A stretch of 64,000 bases of DNA. It comes from Rubrivivax albus (GTDB lineage: Bacteria; Pseudomonadota; Gammaproteobacteria; Burkholderiales; Burkholderiaceae_C). A program made the translations under genes and the position numbers. Of this stretch, positions 32,471 through 41,200 are shown one piece after another. Location: NCBI RefSeq assembly GCF_004016515.1, contig NZ_SACT01000001.1, positions 868,001 to 932,000 on the forward strand. Direction: 5' to 3'. The notes below the pieces were generated by a model. That model saw nothing but the letters and a program-made list of their open reading frames with translations, searched no databases and was not told where the DNA came from. Numbering within the stretch: the first letter of the stretch is position 1; every line of letters begins with the position of its first letter.

Positions 32471-35443
32471 ATGTTGCTGACTCGCACTGCCGGCGCCACG
32501 GGTGGCGCCGCCTCATCCAGCCTGGTCTCGAACCTGGCGCGCGGCCTGTCCCGTGCCGTGCCGACGATGGATCGCCGCGCCTTCCTGCGCCGCTCGGGCC
32601 TGGGCGTCGGTGCCGGCCTCGCGGCCAGCCAGCTCACGCTGGTCAAGAAGGCGCAGGCCGCCGGCGGCGCCGCGGCCAGCGGCGAGCGCAAGGTCGAGGT
32701 CAAGCGCACGGTGTGCGGCCACTGCTCGGTCGGCTGCGCGATCGACGCCGTGGTCGAGAACGGCGTCTGGGTGCGCCAGGAGCCGGTGTTCGACAGCCCG
32801 ATCAACATGGGCGCGCACTGCTCCAAGGGCGCTGCGGTGCGTGAGCACGGCCATGGCGAGTACCGGCTGAAGTACCCGATGAAGCTGGTCGACGGCAAGT
32901 ACCAGCGCATCTCCTGGGACCAGGCGCTCGACGAGATCAGCAAGAAGATGCTGGCGCTGCGCGAGGCCAACGGGCCCGACTCGATCTTCTTCGTCGGCTC
33001 GTCCAAGCACAGCAACGAGCAGGCCTACATGTTCCGCAAGATGGTGTCCATGTGGGGCACCAACAACTGCGACCACCAGGCCCGCATCTGCCACAGCACG
33101 ACGGTGGCCGGCGTGGCCAACACGTGGGGGTATGGTGCGATGACCAACTCCTACAACGACATGCACCACTCCAAGGCGGCGCTGTACATCGGCTCCAACG
33201 CCGCCGAGGCGCACCCGGTGTCGATGCTGCACCTGCTGCACGCCAAGGAGAACGGCTGCAAGGTCATCGTGGTCGACCCGCGCTACACGCGCACCGCGGC
33301 CAAGTCCGACATCTACGTGCGCCTGCGGTCGGGCACGGACATCCCCTTCCTGTTCGGTGTCGTCTATCACATCTTCAAGAACGGCTGGGAAGACAAGAAG
33401 TACATCAACGACCGCGTCTACGGCATGGAGGCCGTCAAGGCCGAGGTCATGGCCAACTGGACGCCGGACAAGGTCGAGGAGGCCTGCGGCGTCGACGAGG
33501 CCACGGTCTACAGCGTGGCCAAGACCATGGCCGAGAACCGGCCGAGCACCATCGTCTGGTGCATGGGCCAGACGCAGCACACCATCGGCAACGCGATGAC
33601 GCGTGCCTCCTGCATCCTGCAGCTGGCGCTGGGCAACGTCGGTGTGATGGGCGGTGGCGCCAACATCTTCCGCGGCCACGACAACGTGCAGGGCGCCACC
33701 GACATCGGCCCCAACCCCGACTCGCTGCCCGGCTACTACGGCGTCGCCGAAGGCTCGTGGAAGCACTACTGCCGCGTCTGGGGTGTCGAGTACGACTGGG
33801 TCAAGGGCCGCTTCGCCGAGGGCATGATCACCAAGCCCGGCATGACGGTCTCGCGCTGGATCGACGGCGTGCTGGAGAACCCCGAGCTTGTCGCGCAGAA
33901 CGGCAACCTCAAGGGCCTGTTCTTCTGGGGCCACGCGCCGAACTCGCAGTCCCGCGGCCTTGAGATGAAGCGCGCGATGGACAAGCTGGACCTGCTGGTC
34001 GTCGTCGATCCGTTCCCCAGCGCCACCGCCGCGATGGCCGCGATGCCCGGCCGCGCCGAGGACAAGAACCCCAACCGCGCCGTCTACCTGCTGCCGGCGG
34101 CCACGCAGTTCGAGACCAGCGGCTCCATCACCGCGTCCAACCGCTCCATCCAGTGGCGCGAGAAGGTCATCGACCCGCTGTGGGAAAGCCGCACCGACGC
34201 GATGATCATGGCCCAGCTGGCCGACAAGCTCGGTTTCGGCAAGGAGCTGACCAAGAACTTCAAGATGGTCCAGGGCAAGGGCGGCATGGAGCCCGAGCCC
34301 GAGTCCATCCTGCTCGAGGTCAACAAGGCCCTGTGGACCATCGGCTACACCGGCCAGAGCCCGGATCGCCTGAAGGCCCACATGCGCAACATGCACGTCT
34401 TCGACGTGAAGACGCTCAAGGCCAAGGGCGGCATCGACAAGGAGACGGGCTACAAGCTCGACGGCGACTACTTCGGCCTGCCCTGGCCGTGCTTCGGCAC
34501 CGCCGAACTCAAGCACCCGGGCTCGCCCAACCTGTACGACACCAGCCGCCACGTGATGGACGGCGGCGGCAACTTCCGCGCCCGCTTCGGCGTCGAGAAG
34601 GACGGCGTGTCGCTGCTGGCCGGCGACGGCTCGCACAGCCTGGGCGCCGAGATCCAGACCGGCTACCCGGAGTTCGACCACGCGCTGCTGAAGAAGCTGG
34701 GCTGGTGGGACGACCTGACCGACGCCGAGAAGGCCGAGGCCGAAGGCAAGAACTGGAAGACCGACCTCTCCGGCGGCATCCAGCGCGTGGCCATGAAGCA
34801 CGGCTGCCACCCGTTCGGCAACGCCAAGGCCCGTGCCGTCGTCTGGAACTTCCCGGACCCGATCCCGAAGCACCGCGAGCCGCTGTACAGCAACCGGCCC
34901 GATCTGGTGGCCAAGTACCCGACGCACGAGGACAAGAAGTCCAACTGGCGTCTGCCGGTGCTGTTCAAGTCGGTGCAGGACAAGAACGCCGACATCGGCA
35001 AGACCTTCCCGCTGGTGATGACCAGCGGTCGCCTGGTCGAGTACGAGGGCGGCGGCGAGGAGACGCGTTCCAACCCCTGGCTGGCCGAACTGCAGCAGGA
35101 GATGTTCGTCGAGATCAACCCCAAGGCGGCCAACGACCGGGGCATCCGCCACGGTGACACGGTGTACGTGAAGACCCCGCCGATGCAGGGCATCGACGGC
35201 TTCAAGGGTCTGAAGGTCAAGGCCCTGGTCACCGAGCGGGTCGGGCCCGACGTGGTCTTCCTGCCGTTCCACTTCTCCGGCCGCTGGGGCGGCGTGGACA
35301 TGCTGGCCTACTACCCGGAAGGTGCGGCTCCAGTGGTCCGCGGCGAGGCGGTCAACACCGCCACGACCTACGGCTACGACATCGTGACGATGATGCAGGA
35401 GACCAAGACCACGGTCTGCCAGATCGAACGCGCCACCGCCTGA
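32471..35443 (+). CDS. fdhA: formate dehydrogenase alpha (catalytic) subunit, Cys type, Tat-exported
   Basis: FdhA oxidises formate to CO2 at a bis-MGD molybdenum or tungsten site and faces the periplasm. The 990-residue protein has a twin-arginine signal (MDRRAFLRRSG, RR at 35-36), the [4Fe-4S] cysteines C82, C85, C89 and C117, and the catalytic position C207 in ARICHSTTVAGV, where many homologues carry selenocysteine. The molydopterin-binding and dinucleotide domains extend to the end. No in-frame UGA or SECIS is needed. It leads the operon with FdhB and the cytochrome b subunit, and its assembly likely uses the TorD-like and MobA proteins encoded divergently. Confidence 0.95.
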   Translation: MLLTRTAGATGGAASSSLVSNLARGLSRAVPTMDRRAFLRRSGLGVGAGLAASQLTLVKKAQAAGGAAASGERKVEVKRTVCGHCSVGCAIDAVVENGVWVRQEPVFDSPINMGAHCSKGAAVREHGHGEYRLKYPMKLVDGKYQRISWDQALDEISKKMLALREANGPDSIFFVGSSKHSNEQAYMFRKMVSMWGTNNCDHQARICHSTTVAGVANTWGYGAMTNSYNDMHHSKAALYIGSNAAEAHPVSMLHLLHAKENGCKVIVVDPRYTRTAAKSDIYVRLRSGTDIPFLFGVVYHIFKNGWEDKKYINDRVYGMEAVKAEVMANWTPDKVEEACGVDEATVYSVAKTMAENRPSTIVWCMGQTQHTIGNAMTRASCILQLALGNVGVMGGGANIFRGHDNVQGATDIGPNPDSLPGYYGVAEGSWKHYCRVWGVEYDWVKGRFAEGMITKPGMTVSRWIDGVLENPELVAQNGNLKGLFFWGHAPNSQSRGLEMKRAMDKLDLLVVVDPFPSATAAMAAMPGRAEDKNPNRAVYLLPAATQFETSGSITASNRSIQWREKVIDPLWESRTDAMIMAQLADKLGFGKELTKNFKMVQGKGGMEPEPESILLEVNKALWTIGYTGQSPDRLKAHMRNMHVFDVKTLKAKGGIDKETGYKLDGDYFGLPWPCFGTAELKHPGSPNLYDTSRHVMDGGGNFRARFGVEKDGVSLLAGDGSHSLGAEIQTGYPEFDHALLKKLGWWDDLTDAEKAEAEGKNWKTDLSGGIQRVAMKHGCHPFGNAKARAVVWNFPDPIPKHREPLYSNRPDLVAKYPTHEDKKSNWRLPVLFKSVQDKNADIGKTFPLVMTSGRLVEYEGGGEETRSNPWLAELQQEMFVEINPKAANDRGIRHGDTVYVKTPPMQGIDGFKGLKVKALVTERVGPDVVFLPFHFSGRWGGVDMLAYYPEGAAPVVRGEAVNTATTYGYDIVTMMQETKTTVCQIERATA

Positions 35444-35462
35444 CGCCCACGGAGACATTCAC

Positions 35463-36068
35463 ATGGCACGCATGAAATTCATCTGTGACGCCGAGCGCTG
35501 CATCGAGTGCAACGGCTGCGTCACCGCCTGCAAGGCAGAGCACGATGTGCCCTGGGGCGTCAACCGCCGCCGGGTCGTGACCCTCAACGACGGCCTGCCC
35601 GGCGAAAAGAGCATCTCGGTGGCCTGCATGCACTGCAGCGACGCACCCTGCATGGCCGTCTGCCCGGTGGACTGCTTCTACCGGACCGACGACGGCGTGG
35701 TGCTGCACGACAAGGACATCTGCATCGGCTGCGGCTACTGCAGCTACGCCTGCCCGTTCGGTGCGCCGCAGTTCCCGAGCAACGGCACCTTCGGCCTGCG
35801 CGGCAAGATGGACAAGTGCACCTTCTGCGCCGGCGGCCCGGAGGCCAACGGCTCGGACGCCGAGAACGCCAAGTACGGCCGCAACCGCCTGGCCGAAGGC
35901 AAGCTGCCGGCCTGCGCCGAGATGTGCTCGACCAAGGCCCTGCTCGGCGGCGACGGCGACGTCGTGGCCGACATCTTCCGCAACCGCGTGCTCACGCGCG
36001 GCAAGGGCAGCGAGATCTGGGGCTGGGGCACCGCTTATGGCAAGCCGACGGAGGGCAAGAAGTCGTGA
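35463..36068 (+). CDS. fdhB: formate dehydrogenase beta (4Fe-4S electron-transfer) subunit
   Basis: The beta subunit carries electrons from FdhA to the membrane cytochrome. The 201-residue protein holds several 4Fe-4S motifs: CIECNGCVTACKAEH near residue 13, CMHCSDAPCMAVCPVDC in the middle, CIGCGYCSYACPFGAP, and a C-terminal CTFC...CAEMCSTKAL. It has no signal peptide, so it is presumably exported as a complex with the Tat-bearing alpha subunit. It lies 19 bases after fdhA, and its stop overlaps the GTG of the next gene. Confidence 0.94.
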   Translation: MARMKFICDAERCIECNGCVTACKAEHDVPWGVNRRRVVTLNDGLPGEKSISVACMHCSDAPCMAVCPVDCFYRTDDGVVLHDKDICIGCGYCSYACPFGAPQFPSNGTFGLRGKMDKCTFCAGGPEANGSDAENAKYGRNRLAEGKLPACAEMCSTKALLGGDGDVVADIFRNRVLTRGKGSEIWGWGTAYGKPTEGKKS

Positions 36069-36301
36069 TCCAACGAATCCTGATGATCGGCGCGGCCGCG
36101 CTCGCGCTGGCCGCCTGCAGCGAACAGCCCCAGGACATGGCCTCCGGCAAGAAGCCGGACGTGCCGGCCTGGAACGGTGCCAACGACAACGGCTACGTGG
36201 CCCCGGGCTGGCAAGCCGGCGACCAGAAGGCCTGGGAGGCGCAGCTCAAGCAGCGCGCCGCCGGGCAGAACGAGAGCGTCCGCATCGGCTCCAACACCTG
36301 A
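36065..36301 (+). CDS. small lipoprotein in the formate dehydrogenase operon
   Basis: A 78-residue product begins MIQRILMIGAAALALAACSEQ, a lipoprotein signal with lipobox LAAC, then a short hydrophilic tail with GYVAPGWQAGDQKAW. The GTG start at 36065 overlaps the fdhB stop (GTGA); an ATG seven codons later is possible. Its place between the beta and gamma subunits suggests a role in the enzyme complex at the membrane, but I recognise no family. Confidence 0.75.
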   Translation: MIQRILMIGAAALALAACSEQPQDMASGKKPDVPAWNGANDNGYVAPGWQAGDQKAWEAQLKQRAAGQNESVRIGSNT

Positions 36302-36312
36302 AGGGCATGGCG

Positions 36313-37440
36313 ATGAACACCCTCCTTCGCCGCTGGGCCGTGGCCTGCGGGCTCGCCCTGGCCACCGCCGGGGCGGCCTGGGCGCAGACCCTGCCGCCGG
36401 CCGACCCCCCGCCGCCCGCCAGTGCCGGCCCCGCGCTGCCCAAGCCCGACGAGACCAACGCCGAGCGCGCGGTCACGCAGCCGGGCAACAACGCGCCGTT
36501 CTGGCGTGGCGTGCACAACTCCGGCAACGTGCCGGGTGTCACCAGCCTGCCCGGGCTGGAGATGGGCGTGCTGATGCAGCGCCCGGTGCAGTACCCCGGC
36601 TCGAACTACACCTCCGCGGGTGAAGCCTGGCGTCAGGTGCGCAACAACTGGCTGATCCCCTACGGCGGTGCGCTGATGCTGATCATGCTGGTGGCGGCGG
36701 TGCTGCACTACGTGGTCAAGGGGCCGCTGGACACCAAGGAAGGCCCGACGGGCCGTGTCATCGAGCGCTTCACACCGCTGGAGCGCGCGGCGCACTGGGT
36801 CAACGCCATCGCCTTCGTGGTGCTGGCGGTATCCGGCATCGTGATGGCCTTCGGCAAGTTCTTCCTGCTGCCGGTGCTCGGGGGCACGCTGTTCGGCTGG
36901 CTGACCTATCTGCTGAAGAACCTGCACAACTTCGCCGGCCCGCTGTTCGCGGTGTCGCTGGTCATCGTGATCGTCACGTTCGTGAAGGACAACCTGCCGA
37001 GCAAGGACGACATGGTCTGGCTGGCCAAGGGGGGCGGGCTTCTGAACGGTGCGCACGTGCCTTCGCACCGCTTCAACGCCGGTGAGAAGATCCTGTTCTG
37101 GGTGGGCGTGTTTGTGTTCGGTGCGCTCGTCGTCGCGTCGGGCTTGGTGCTGAACCAGCTGATCCCGCAGGTCTCGCCGACGCGCGAGAACATGCAGATC
37201 GCGCAGATGGTGCACGGTGCGTCGTCGCTGCTGATGATGGCGCTGTTCATCGGCCACATCTACATGGGCACGATCGGAGCCAAGGGCGCCTACTCGGCCA
37301 TGCGCAACGGCTACGTCGACGAGACCTGGGCGAAGGAGCACCACGAGCTGTGGTACGACGACGTGAAGGCCGGCCGCATCCCTGCGCAGCGTTCGGCGGC
37401 GCCGCTGCCGTCCCCGGGCACCACGCCCGCCAAGGCCTGA
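36313..37440 (+). CDS. fdhC: formate dehydrogenase gamma (cytochrome b) subunit
   Basis: The gamma subunit is a membrane di-heme cytochrome b that passes electrons to quinone. The 375-residue protein has a signal peptide ending AWAQ, a Pro-rich periplasmic stretch, and about five hydrophobic segments with candidate heme histidines in AAHWVNAIAFV, NLHNFAGPLFA and MVHGASSLLM...GHIYMG. The ATG at 36313 is preferred over 36307 because AAGGG is eight bases before it rather than one. It ends 9 bases before fdhD. Confidence 0.9.
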   Translation: MNTLLRRWAVACGLALATAGAAWAQTLPPADPPPPASAGPALPKPDETNAERAVTQPGNNAPFWRGVHNSGNVPGVTSLPGLEMGVLMQRPVQYPGSNYTSAGEAWRQVRNNWLIPYGGALMLIMLVAAVLHYVVKGPLDTKEGPTGRVIERFTPLERAAHWVNAIAFVVLAVSGIVMAFGKFFLLPVLGGTLFGWLTYLLKNLHNFAGPLFAVSLVIVIVTFVKDNLPSKDDMVWLAKGGGLLNGAHVPSHRFNAGEKILFWVGVFVFGALVVASGLVLNQLIPQVSPTRENMQIAQMVHGASSLLMMALFIGHIYMGTIGAKGAYSAMRNGYVDETWAKEHHELWYDDVKAGRIPAQRSAAPLPSPGTTPAKA

Positions 37441-37449
37441 GTTCGCGTC

Positions 37450-38370
37450 ATGTCGGTCCCCGGTGAAGCCCTGCCTCACCCCACCGTAGCCCCCCGGCCG
37501 CGGGTGGTGGGTGCGCCGAGGCTCACCGAGGCCCGCGGCGAACTGCTGCGCGAGATCACCATCCTCGACGAGTACGGTGACCGGCGCAGCATCCACATCC
37601 CGGCCGAGCGGTCGCTGACGGTCTTCGTCGACAAGCGTGAGCTGGTCACGCTGATGACGCTCGGCGCCATGCCCGAGCACCTCGTGCTGGGCTACCTGCT
37701 GAACCAGAGGCTGATCAAGCGCGTCGACGAGATCGAGTCGATCACGGTGGACTGGGATGTCGCTGCCGCCGCGGTCCGGACCCGGGCCGGCGTGGCCGAC
37801 ATCGAGGCCCGGACCGCCAAGCGGGTGGTCACCACCGGCTGTGGTCAGGGCACGGTGTTCGGCGACCAGCTGGAAGACCTCAATGGCATCCACCTGCCGG
37901 AAGCGGCCCGCGCCCGCATCCGCCAGAGCCACCTGCACCGCATGCTCGAGACCATGCGGCAGCAGGACAGCATCCACCGCAAGGCCGGTTCGGTGCACGG
38001 CTGCGCGCTGTTCCGTCTCGACGCCGGCCAGCCCGAACTGATGATGTTCGTCGAGGACGTCGGTCGCCACAACGCCATCGACACCATTGCCGGCTGGATG
38101 GGGCTGCATGGCGTCGATGGTGTCGACAAGGCCTTCTACACCACCGGGCGCCTGACCAGCGAGATGGTGATGAAGGCAGCGCACCTGGGCGTGCCCATCG
38201 TCGTGTCCCGCAACGGCGTCACCGCCATGGGCCACGAGATGGCCACGCGCCTGGGCATGGCGCTGTTCGGTCGCGCGTCGAACCGGCACTTCCTCTGCTA
38301 CACCGGCTTTGAGCGCTTCGACTCCGAGCCGGAGCCGCAGCGCCCCGCAGTGCGCGTCGTCTCTGGCTGA
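37450..38370 (+). CDS. fdhD: formate dehydrogenase accessory sulfurtransferase FdhD
   Basis: FdhD transfers sulfur from IscS to the molybdenum cofactor, needed for active formate dehydrogenase. The 306-residue protein shows the family segments LVLGYLLNQRLIK, VVTTGCGQGTVFGDQ with C131, VHGCALF and EDVGRHNAIDTIAGW. Enterobacterial FdhD has a CxxC loop at the C131 position; here the loop has one cysteine followed by G and Q. It ends the structural operon, and a tandem hairpin repeat follows immediately. Confidence 0.93.
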   Translation: MSVPGEALPHPTVAPRPRVVGAPRLTEARGELLREITILDEYGDRRSIHIPAERSLTVFVDKRELVTLMTLGAMPEHLVLGYLLNQRLIKRVDEIESITVDWDVAAAAVRTRAGVADIEARTAKRVVTTGCGQGTVFGDQLEDLNGIHLPEAARARIRQSHLHRMLETMRQQDSIHRKAGSVHGCALFRLDAGQPELMMFVEDVGRHNAIDTIAGWMGLHGVDGVDKAFYTTGRLTSEMVMKAAHLGVPIVVSRNGVTAMGHEMATRLGMALFGRASNRHFLCYTGFERFDSEPEPQRPAVRVVSG

Positions 38371-38372
38371 GG

Positions 38373-38513
38373 CTGGACTGAAGACAGTCCCTGCGGACTG
38401 TCTTCAGCCTGCCGAAGCGGCCGAGCTCTGCGAGGCCGGGGGAGGATCTGGACTGAAGACAGTCCCTGCGGACTGTCTTCAGCCTGCCGAAGCGGCCGAG
38501 CTCTGCGAGGCCG
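38373..38513. repeat. two tandem copies of a 66-base hairpin repeat
   Basis: Two near-identical 66-base units lie at 38373-38438 and 38448-38513, with a 75-base period. Each begins with the perfect inverted repeat CTGAAGACAGTCC-CTGC-GGACTGTCTTCAG (13-bp stem, 4-base loop), followed by GCCTGCCGAAGCGGCCGAGC and TCTGCGAGGCCG. No T-tract follows, so it is not a normal terminator. It may be a REP-like dispersed element or an mRNA-stabilising structure after fdhD. The open frame across it (38309-38530) is an artefact of the repeat. Confidence 0.7.
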
Positions 38514-38527
38514 CGGCAGAAGCGCCC

Positions 38528-38560
38528 TAGACTCGTGTCTCCCATCAGAACGGAGACACG
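38528..38560 (+). promoter_or_regulatory. -10 box and inverted repeat at the start of the metE-like gene
   Basis: TAGACT (38528-38533) is followed directly by a perfect 9-bp inverted repeat, CGTGTCTCC (38534-38542) and GGAGACACG (38552-38560), with loop CATCAGAAC. The right arm contains the GGAG ribosome-binding site and abuts the ATG at 38561. It could mask the ribosome site in RNA or act as a DNA operator overlapping the transcription start. Confidence 0.55.
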
Positions 38561-39661
38561 ATGAACGCCACCCGCCCGCCTTTCCGCGCCGACCAGGTCG
38601 GCAGCCTGTTGCGCCCCGAGGCGCTGGCCACGATGCGCGCCCGCTGGAAGGCCGGTGAAGTGGGCGACCAGACGCTGCGCGAGGCCGAGGACCGCGCAAT
38701 CGCCGAGGCCGTGCGCCGTCAGCAGGACATCGGCCTGCAGGCCGTCACCGACGGCGAGTTCCGCCGTGACTGGTGGCATCTGGACTTCCTGGCCCAGCTG
38801 GACGGCGTCACGCTCACCGCCAACCCCGGCCCCAAGTTCAAGATCTCCGGGCAGAGCGAGCAGCCGCCCATCGCCACCGTCACCGGCCGCATCGGCTGCA
38901 GCCGGCCGATCATGGCGGATCACTTCGCCTACCTGAAGTCGGTGGCGCAGGCGGTGCCGAAGATGACGATCCCGTCGCCGTCGATGCTGCACCTGCGTGG
39001 CGGGCGTGCGGCCATCTCGCGCGAGGTGTATCCCGACCTGGACGCCTTCTGGGGCGACGTGGCCGCGGCCTACCGCCAGGCCATCGCGCACCTGGCCGAG
39101 GCCGGCTGCCGCTACCTGCAGCTCGACGACATCACCTTCGCCTACCTCTGCGATCCCAAGATCCAGGCCAACTGCCGGGCCAACGGCGACGACCCGGCCG
39201 AGCTGCCGCGGCGCTATGCGCAGACCATCAACGCCGCGCTGCGCGACCGGCCGGCCGACATGGCGGTGACCATCCACACCTGCCGTGGCAACTTCAAGAG
39301 TGCCTGGGTGGCCGAGGGCGGCTACGACCCGGTGGTGGAGGCCATGTTCTCCACCGACGTCGACGGCTGGTTCATGGAGTTCGACAGCGAACGCGCCGGC
39401 GGGTTCGAGCCGCTGCGCGCCGTGCCCAAGGGGAAGACCGTGGTGCTCGGCCTGGTGACCACCAAGCTGGGCGAACTCGAGGACAAGGACAAGCTCAAGC
39501 GCCGCATCGACGAGGCTGCGAAGATCGTGCCACTGGACCAGTTGGCCCTCAGCCCGCAGTGCGGCTTTTCCAGCACCCACCACGGCAACGCCCTGTCGAT
39601 GGACGACCAGTGGCGCAAGCTGGAGCGGGTGGTGGAGGTGGCGCACGAGGTCTGGGGCTGA
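38561..39661 (+). CDS. MetE C-terminal-domain-like methyltransferase (YxjG/YxjH type)
   Basis: A 366-residue single-domain protein related to the catalytic half of cobalamin-independent methionine synthase. It contains FRADQVGSLLRPEAL near the start, TDGEFRRDWW, the zinc-ligand candidate IHTCRGN near residue 230, EFDSERAGGFEPLR, and the late cysteine in SPQCGFSSTHHGN. These fit a zinc-dependent homocysteine or related thiol methyltransferase. The methyl donor is unknown; such stand-alone proteins may use other donors than folate. It stands alone between the hairpin repeat and dcd, and an inverted repeat covers its ribosome-binding site. Confidence 0.85.
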   Translation: MNATRPPFRADQVGSLLRPEALATMRARWKAGEVGDQTLREAEDRAIAEAVRRQQDIGLQAVTDGEFRRDWWHLDFLAQLDGVTLTANPGPKFKISGQSEQPPIATVTGRIGCSRPIMADHFAYLKSVAQAVPKMTIPSPSMLHLRGGRAAISREVYPDLDAFWGDVAAAYRQAIAHLAEAGCRYLQLDDITFAYLCDPKIQANCRANGDDPAELPRRYAQTINAALRDRPADMAVTIHTCRGNFKSAWVAEGGYDPVVEAMFSTDVDGWFMEFDSERAGGFEPLRAVPKGKTVVLGLVTTKLGELEDKDKLKRRIDEAAKIVPLDQLALSPQCGFSSTHHGNALSMDDQWRKLERVVEVAHEVWG

Positions 39662-39715
39662 CGGCCCAGCCGACGCGGCGACAATGCCGGCTCCAACCGC
39701 CCGACCGGAACCCCG

Positions 39716-40285
39716 ATGAGCATCAAGAGCGACCGCTGGATCCGCCGCATGGCCGAGCAGCACGGCATGATCGAGCCGTTCGAGCCCCAGCAGGTGCGTC
39801 ATGCACCCGACGGCCACAAGATCGTCAGCTACGGCACCAGCAGCTACGGCTACGACATCCGCTGCGCGCCGGAATTCAAGGTGTTCACCAACATCCACAG
39901 CACCGTGGTGGACCCGAAGAACTTCGACGAGAAGAGCTTCGTCGACATCCACGCCGACGTCTGCATCATCCCGCCCAACAGCTTCGCGCTGGCGCGCACG
40001 ATGGAGTACTTCCGCATCCCGCGCAACGTGCTCACCATCTGCCTGGGCAAGAGCACCTACGCGCGCTGCGGCATCATCGTCAACGTCACCCCGTTCGAAC
40101 CGGAATGGGAAGGCTACGTCACGCTGGAGTTCAGCAACACGACGCCGCTGCCGGCCAAGATCTATGCCGGCGAGGGCTGCGCCCAGGTGCTGTTCTTCGA
40201 GAGCGACGAGGTCTGCGAGACCAGCTACAAGGACCGCGGCGGCAAGTACCAGGGCCAGCGCGGCGTGACTCTGCCCAAGACCTGA
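39716..40285 (+). CDS. dcd: dCTP deaminase
   Basis: Dcd deaminates dCTP to dUTP, feeding thymidylate synthesis. The 189-residue trimeric enzyme has the conserved [15 protein letters not shown], the active-site [16 protein letters not shown] with serine and arginine, and [14 protein letters not shown] with the catalytic glutamate. The length matches the monofunctional family. A GACAAT box at 39679-39684 may be its -10. It is followed after 10 bases by the ypfJ-like gene. Confidence 0.96.
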   Translation: MSIKSDRWIRRMAEQHGMIEPFEPQQVRHAPDGHKIVSYGTSSYGYDIRCAPEFKVFTNIHSTVVDPKNFDEKSFVDIHADVCIIPPNSFALARTMEYFRIPRNVLTICLGKSTYARCGIIVNVTPFEPEWEGYVTLEFSNTTPLPAKIYAGEGCAQVLFFESDEVCETSYKDRGGKYQGQRGVTLPKT

Positions 40286-40295
40286 GGAGGGCGGC

Positions 40296-41183
40296 ATGAA
40301 GTGGGAAGGCCACCGACAGAGCCGCAACGTCGAGGACCGGCGCGCCGGCGGTGGTGGAATCCCCGGCCTCGGCGGCGGGCGGCGCGTGGGCGGCAAGGGG
40401 CTGGGCCTCGGCTCGATCGTCATCGCCGTGATCGCCGCCTGGATCTTCGGCATCAACCCGTTGACCGTGCTGGGCCTGCTCGGTGGGATGGACGGTGGTG
40501 CGCCGGTGTCCCAGGGGCCGGCGGCTGCACCACCCGCGTCGGACCGCGAGGCCATGTTCGTCTCCACCGTGCTGGCCGACACCGAGGACGTCTGGCAGGC
40601 GCTGTTCCGCAGCGGCGGGCAGAGCTACCGTGAGCCGAAGCTGGTGCTGTTCCGCGGCGCCGTGCCCACCGCCTGCGGCACCGGCCAGAGCGCGATGGGG
40701 CCGTTCTACTGCCCGGGAGACTACAAGGTCTACATCGATCTCGGCTTCTTCGAGACGCTGTCGCGCCAGATGGGCGCGCCCGGTGACTTCGCGCAGGCCT
40801 ACGTGATTGCGCACGAGGTAGGTCACCACGTGCAGCGGCTGATCGGCGTCACCGACAAGGTCGACCAGATGCGCGGGCGCATCTCTCAGGCGCAGATGAA
40901 CGCGATGTCGGTGCGCGTGGAACTGCAGGCCGACTGCCTGGCCGGCGTCTGGACGCATCATTCCCAGCGCGGCAAGAACTGGCTGGAGCAGGGCGACATC
41001 CAGGAAGCCATGAACGCTGCCGCGCGCATTGGCGACGATGCGCTGCAGCGGCAGAGCACGGGCACGGTGCGCCCCGAGAGCTTCACCCACGGCAGCAGCG
41101 AACAGCGCATGCGCTGGTTCCAGCGTGGCGTGCAGAGCGGCCAGGTGGCCGCCTGCAACACCTTCGACGCGCAGACGCTCTGA
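40296..41183 (+). CDS. ypfJ: YpfJ-family neutral zinc metallopeptidase-like membrane protein
   Basis: A 295-residue protein with a short basic N terminus, a Gly-rich stretch, one membrane helix at about 37-52, and a zinc-binding HEVGH motif at 173-177 within YVIAHEVGHHVQ. The C-terminal part has ELQADCLAG, where the glutamate is the probable third zinc ligand, and TFDAQTL at the end. The family is called neutral zinc metallopeptidase, but proteolytic activity and substrates are not established. An AGGAGGGC site precedes the ATG. It converges with the lldD-like gene. Confidence 0.88.
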   Translation: MKWEGHRQSRNVEDRRAGGGGIPGLGGGRRVGGKGLGLGSIVIAVIAAWIFGINPLTVLGLLGGMDGGAPVSQGPAAAPPASDREAMFVSTVLADTEDVWQALFRSGGQSYREPKLVLFRGAVPTACGTGQSAMGPFYCPGDYKVYIDLGFFETLSRQMGAPGDFAQAYVIAHEVGHHVQRLIGVTDKVDQMRGRISQAQMNAMSVRVELQADCLAGVWTHHSQRGKNWLEQGDIQEAMNAAARIGDDALQRQSTGTVRPESFTHGSSEQRMRWFQRGVQSGQVAACNTFDAQTL

Positions 41184-41184
41184 A

Positions 41185-41200
41185 CGCCTGGCGTCAGGCG
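41185..41200. other. hairpin between convergent genes
   Basis: CGCCTG-GCGT-CAGGCG forms a short 6-bp stem across the 10-base gap between the convergent ypfJ-like and lldD-like genes, running into the latter's last codons. There is no T-tract, so it is only a weak candidate terminator. Confidence 0.3.

Noticed and set aside
32861..33140. Selenocysteine codon in fdhA
   Set aside because: The catalytic position (C207) is encoded by TGC, not TGA, and no interruption of the frame occurs.
38309..38530. 73-codon frame in the tandem repeat
   Set aside because: Its peptide is just the repeat translated twice (KTVPADCLQPAEAAELCEA-like), with no ribosome-binding site.
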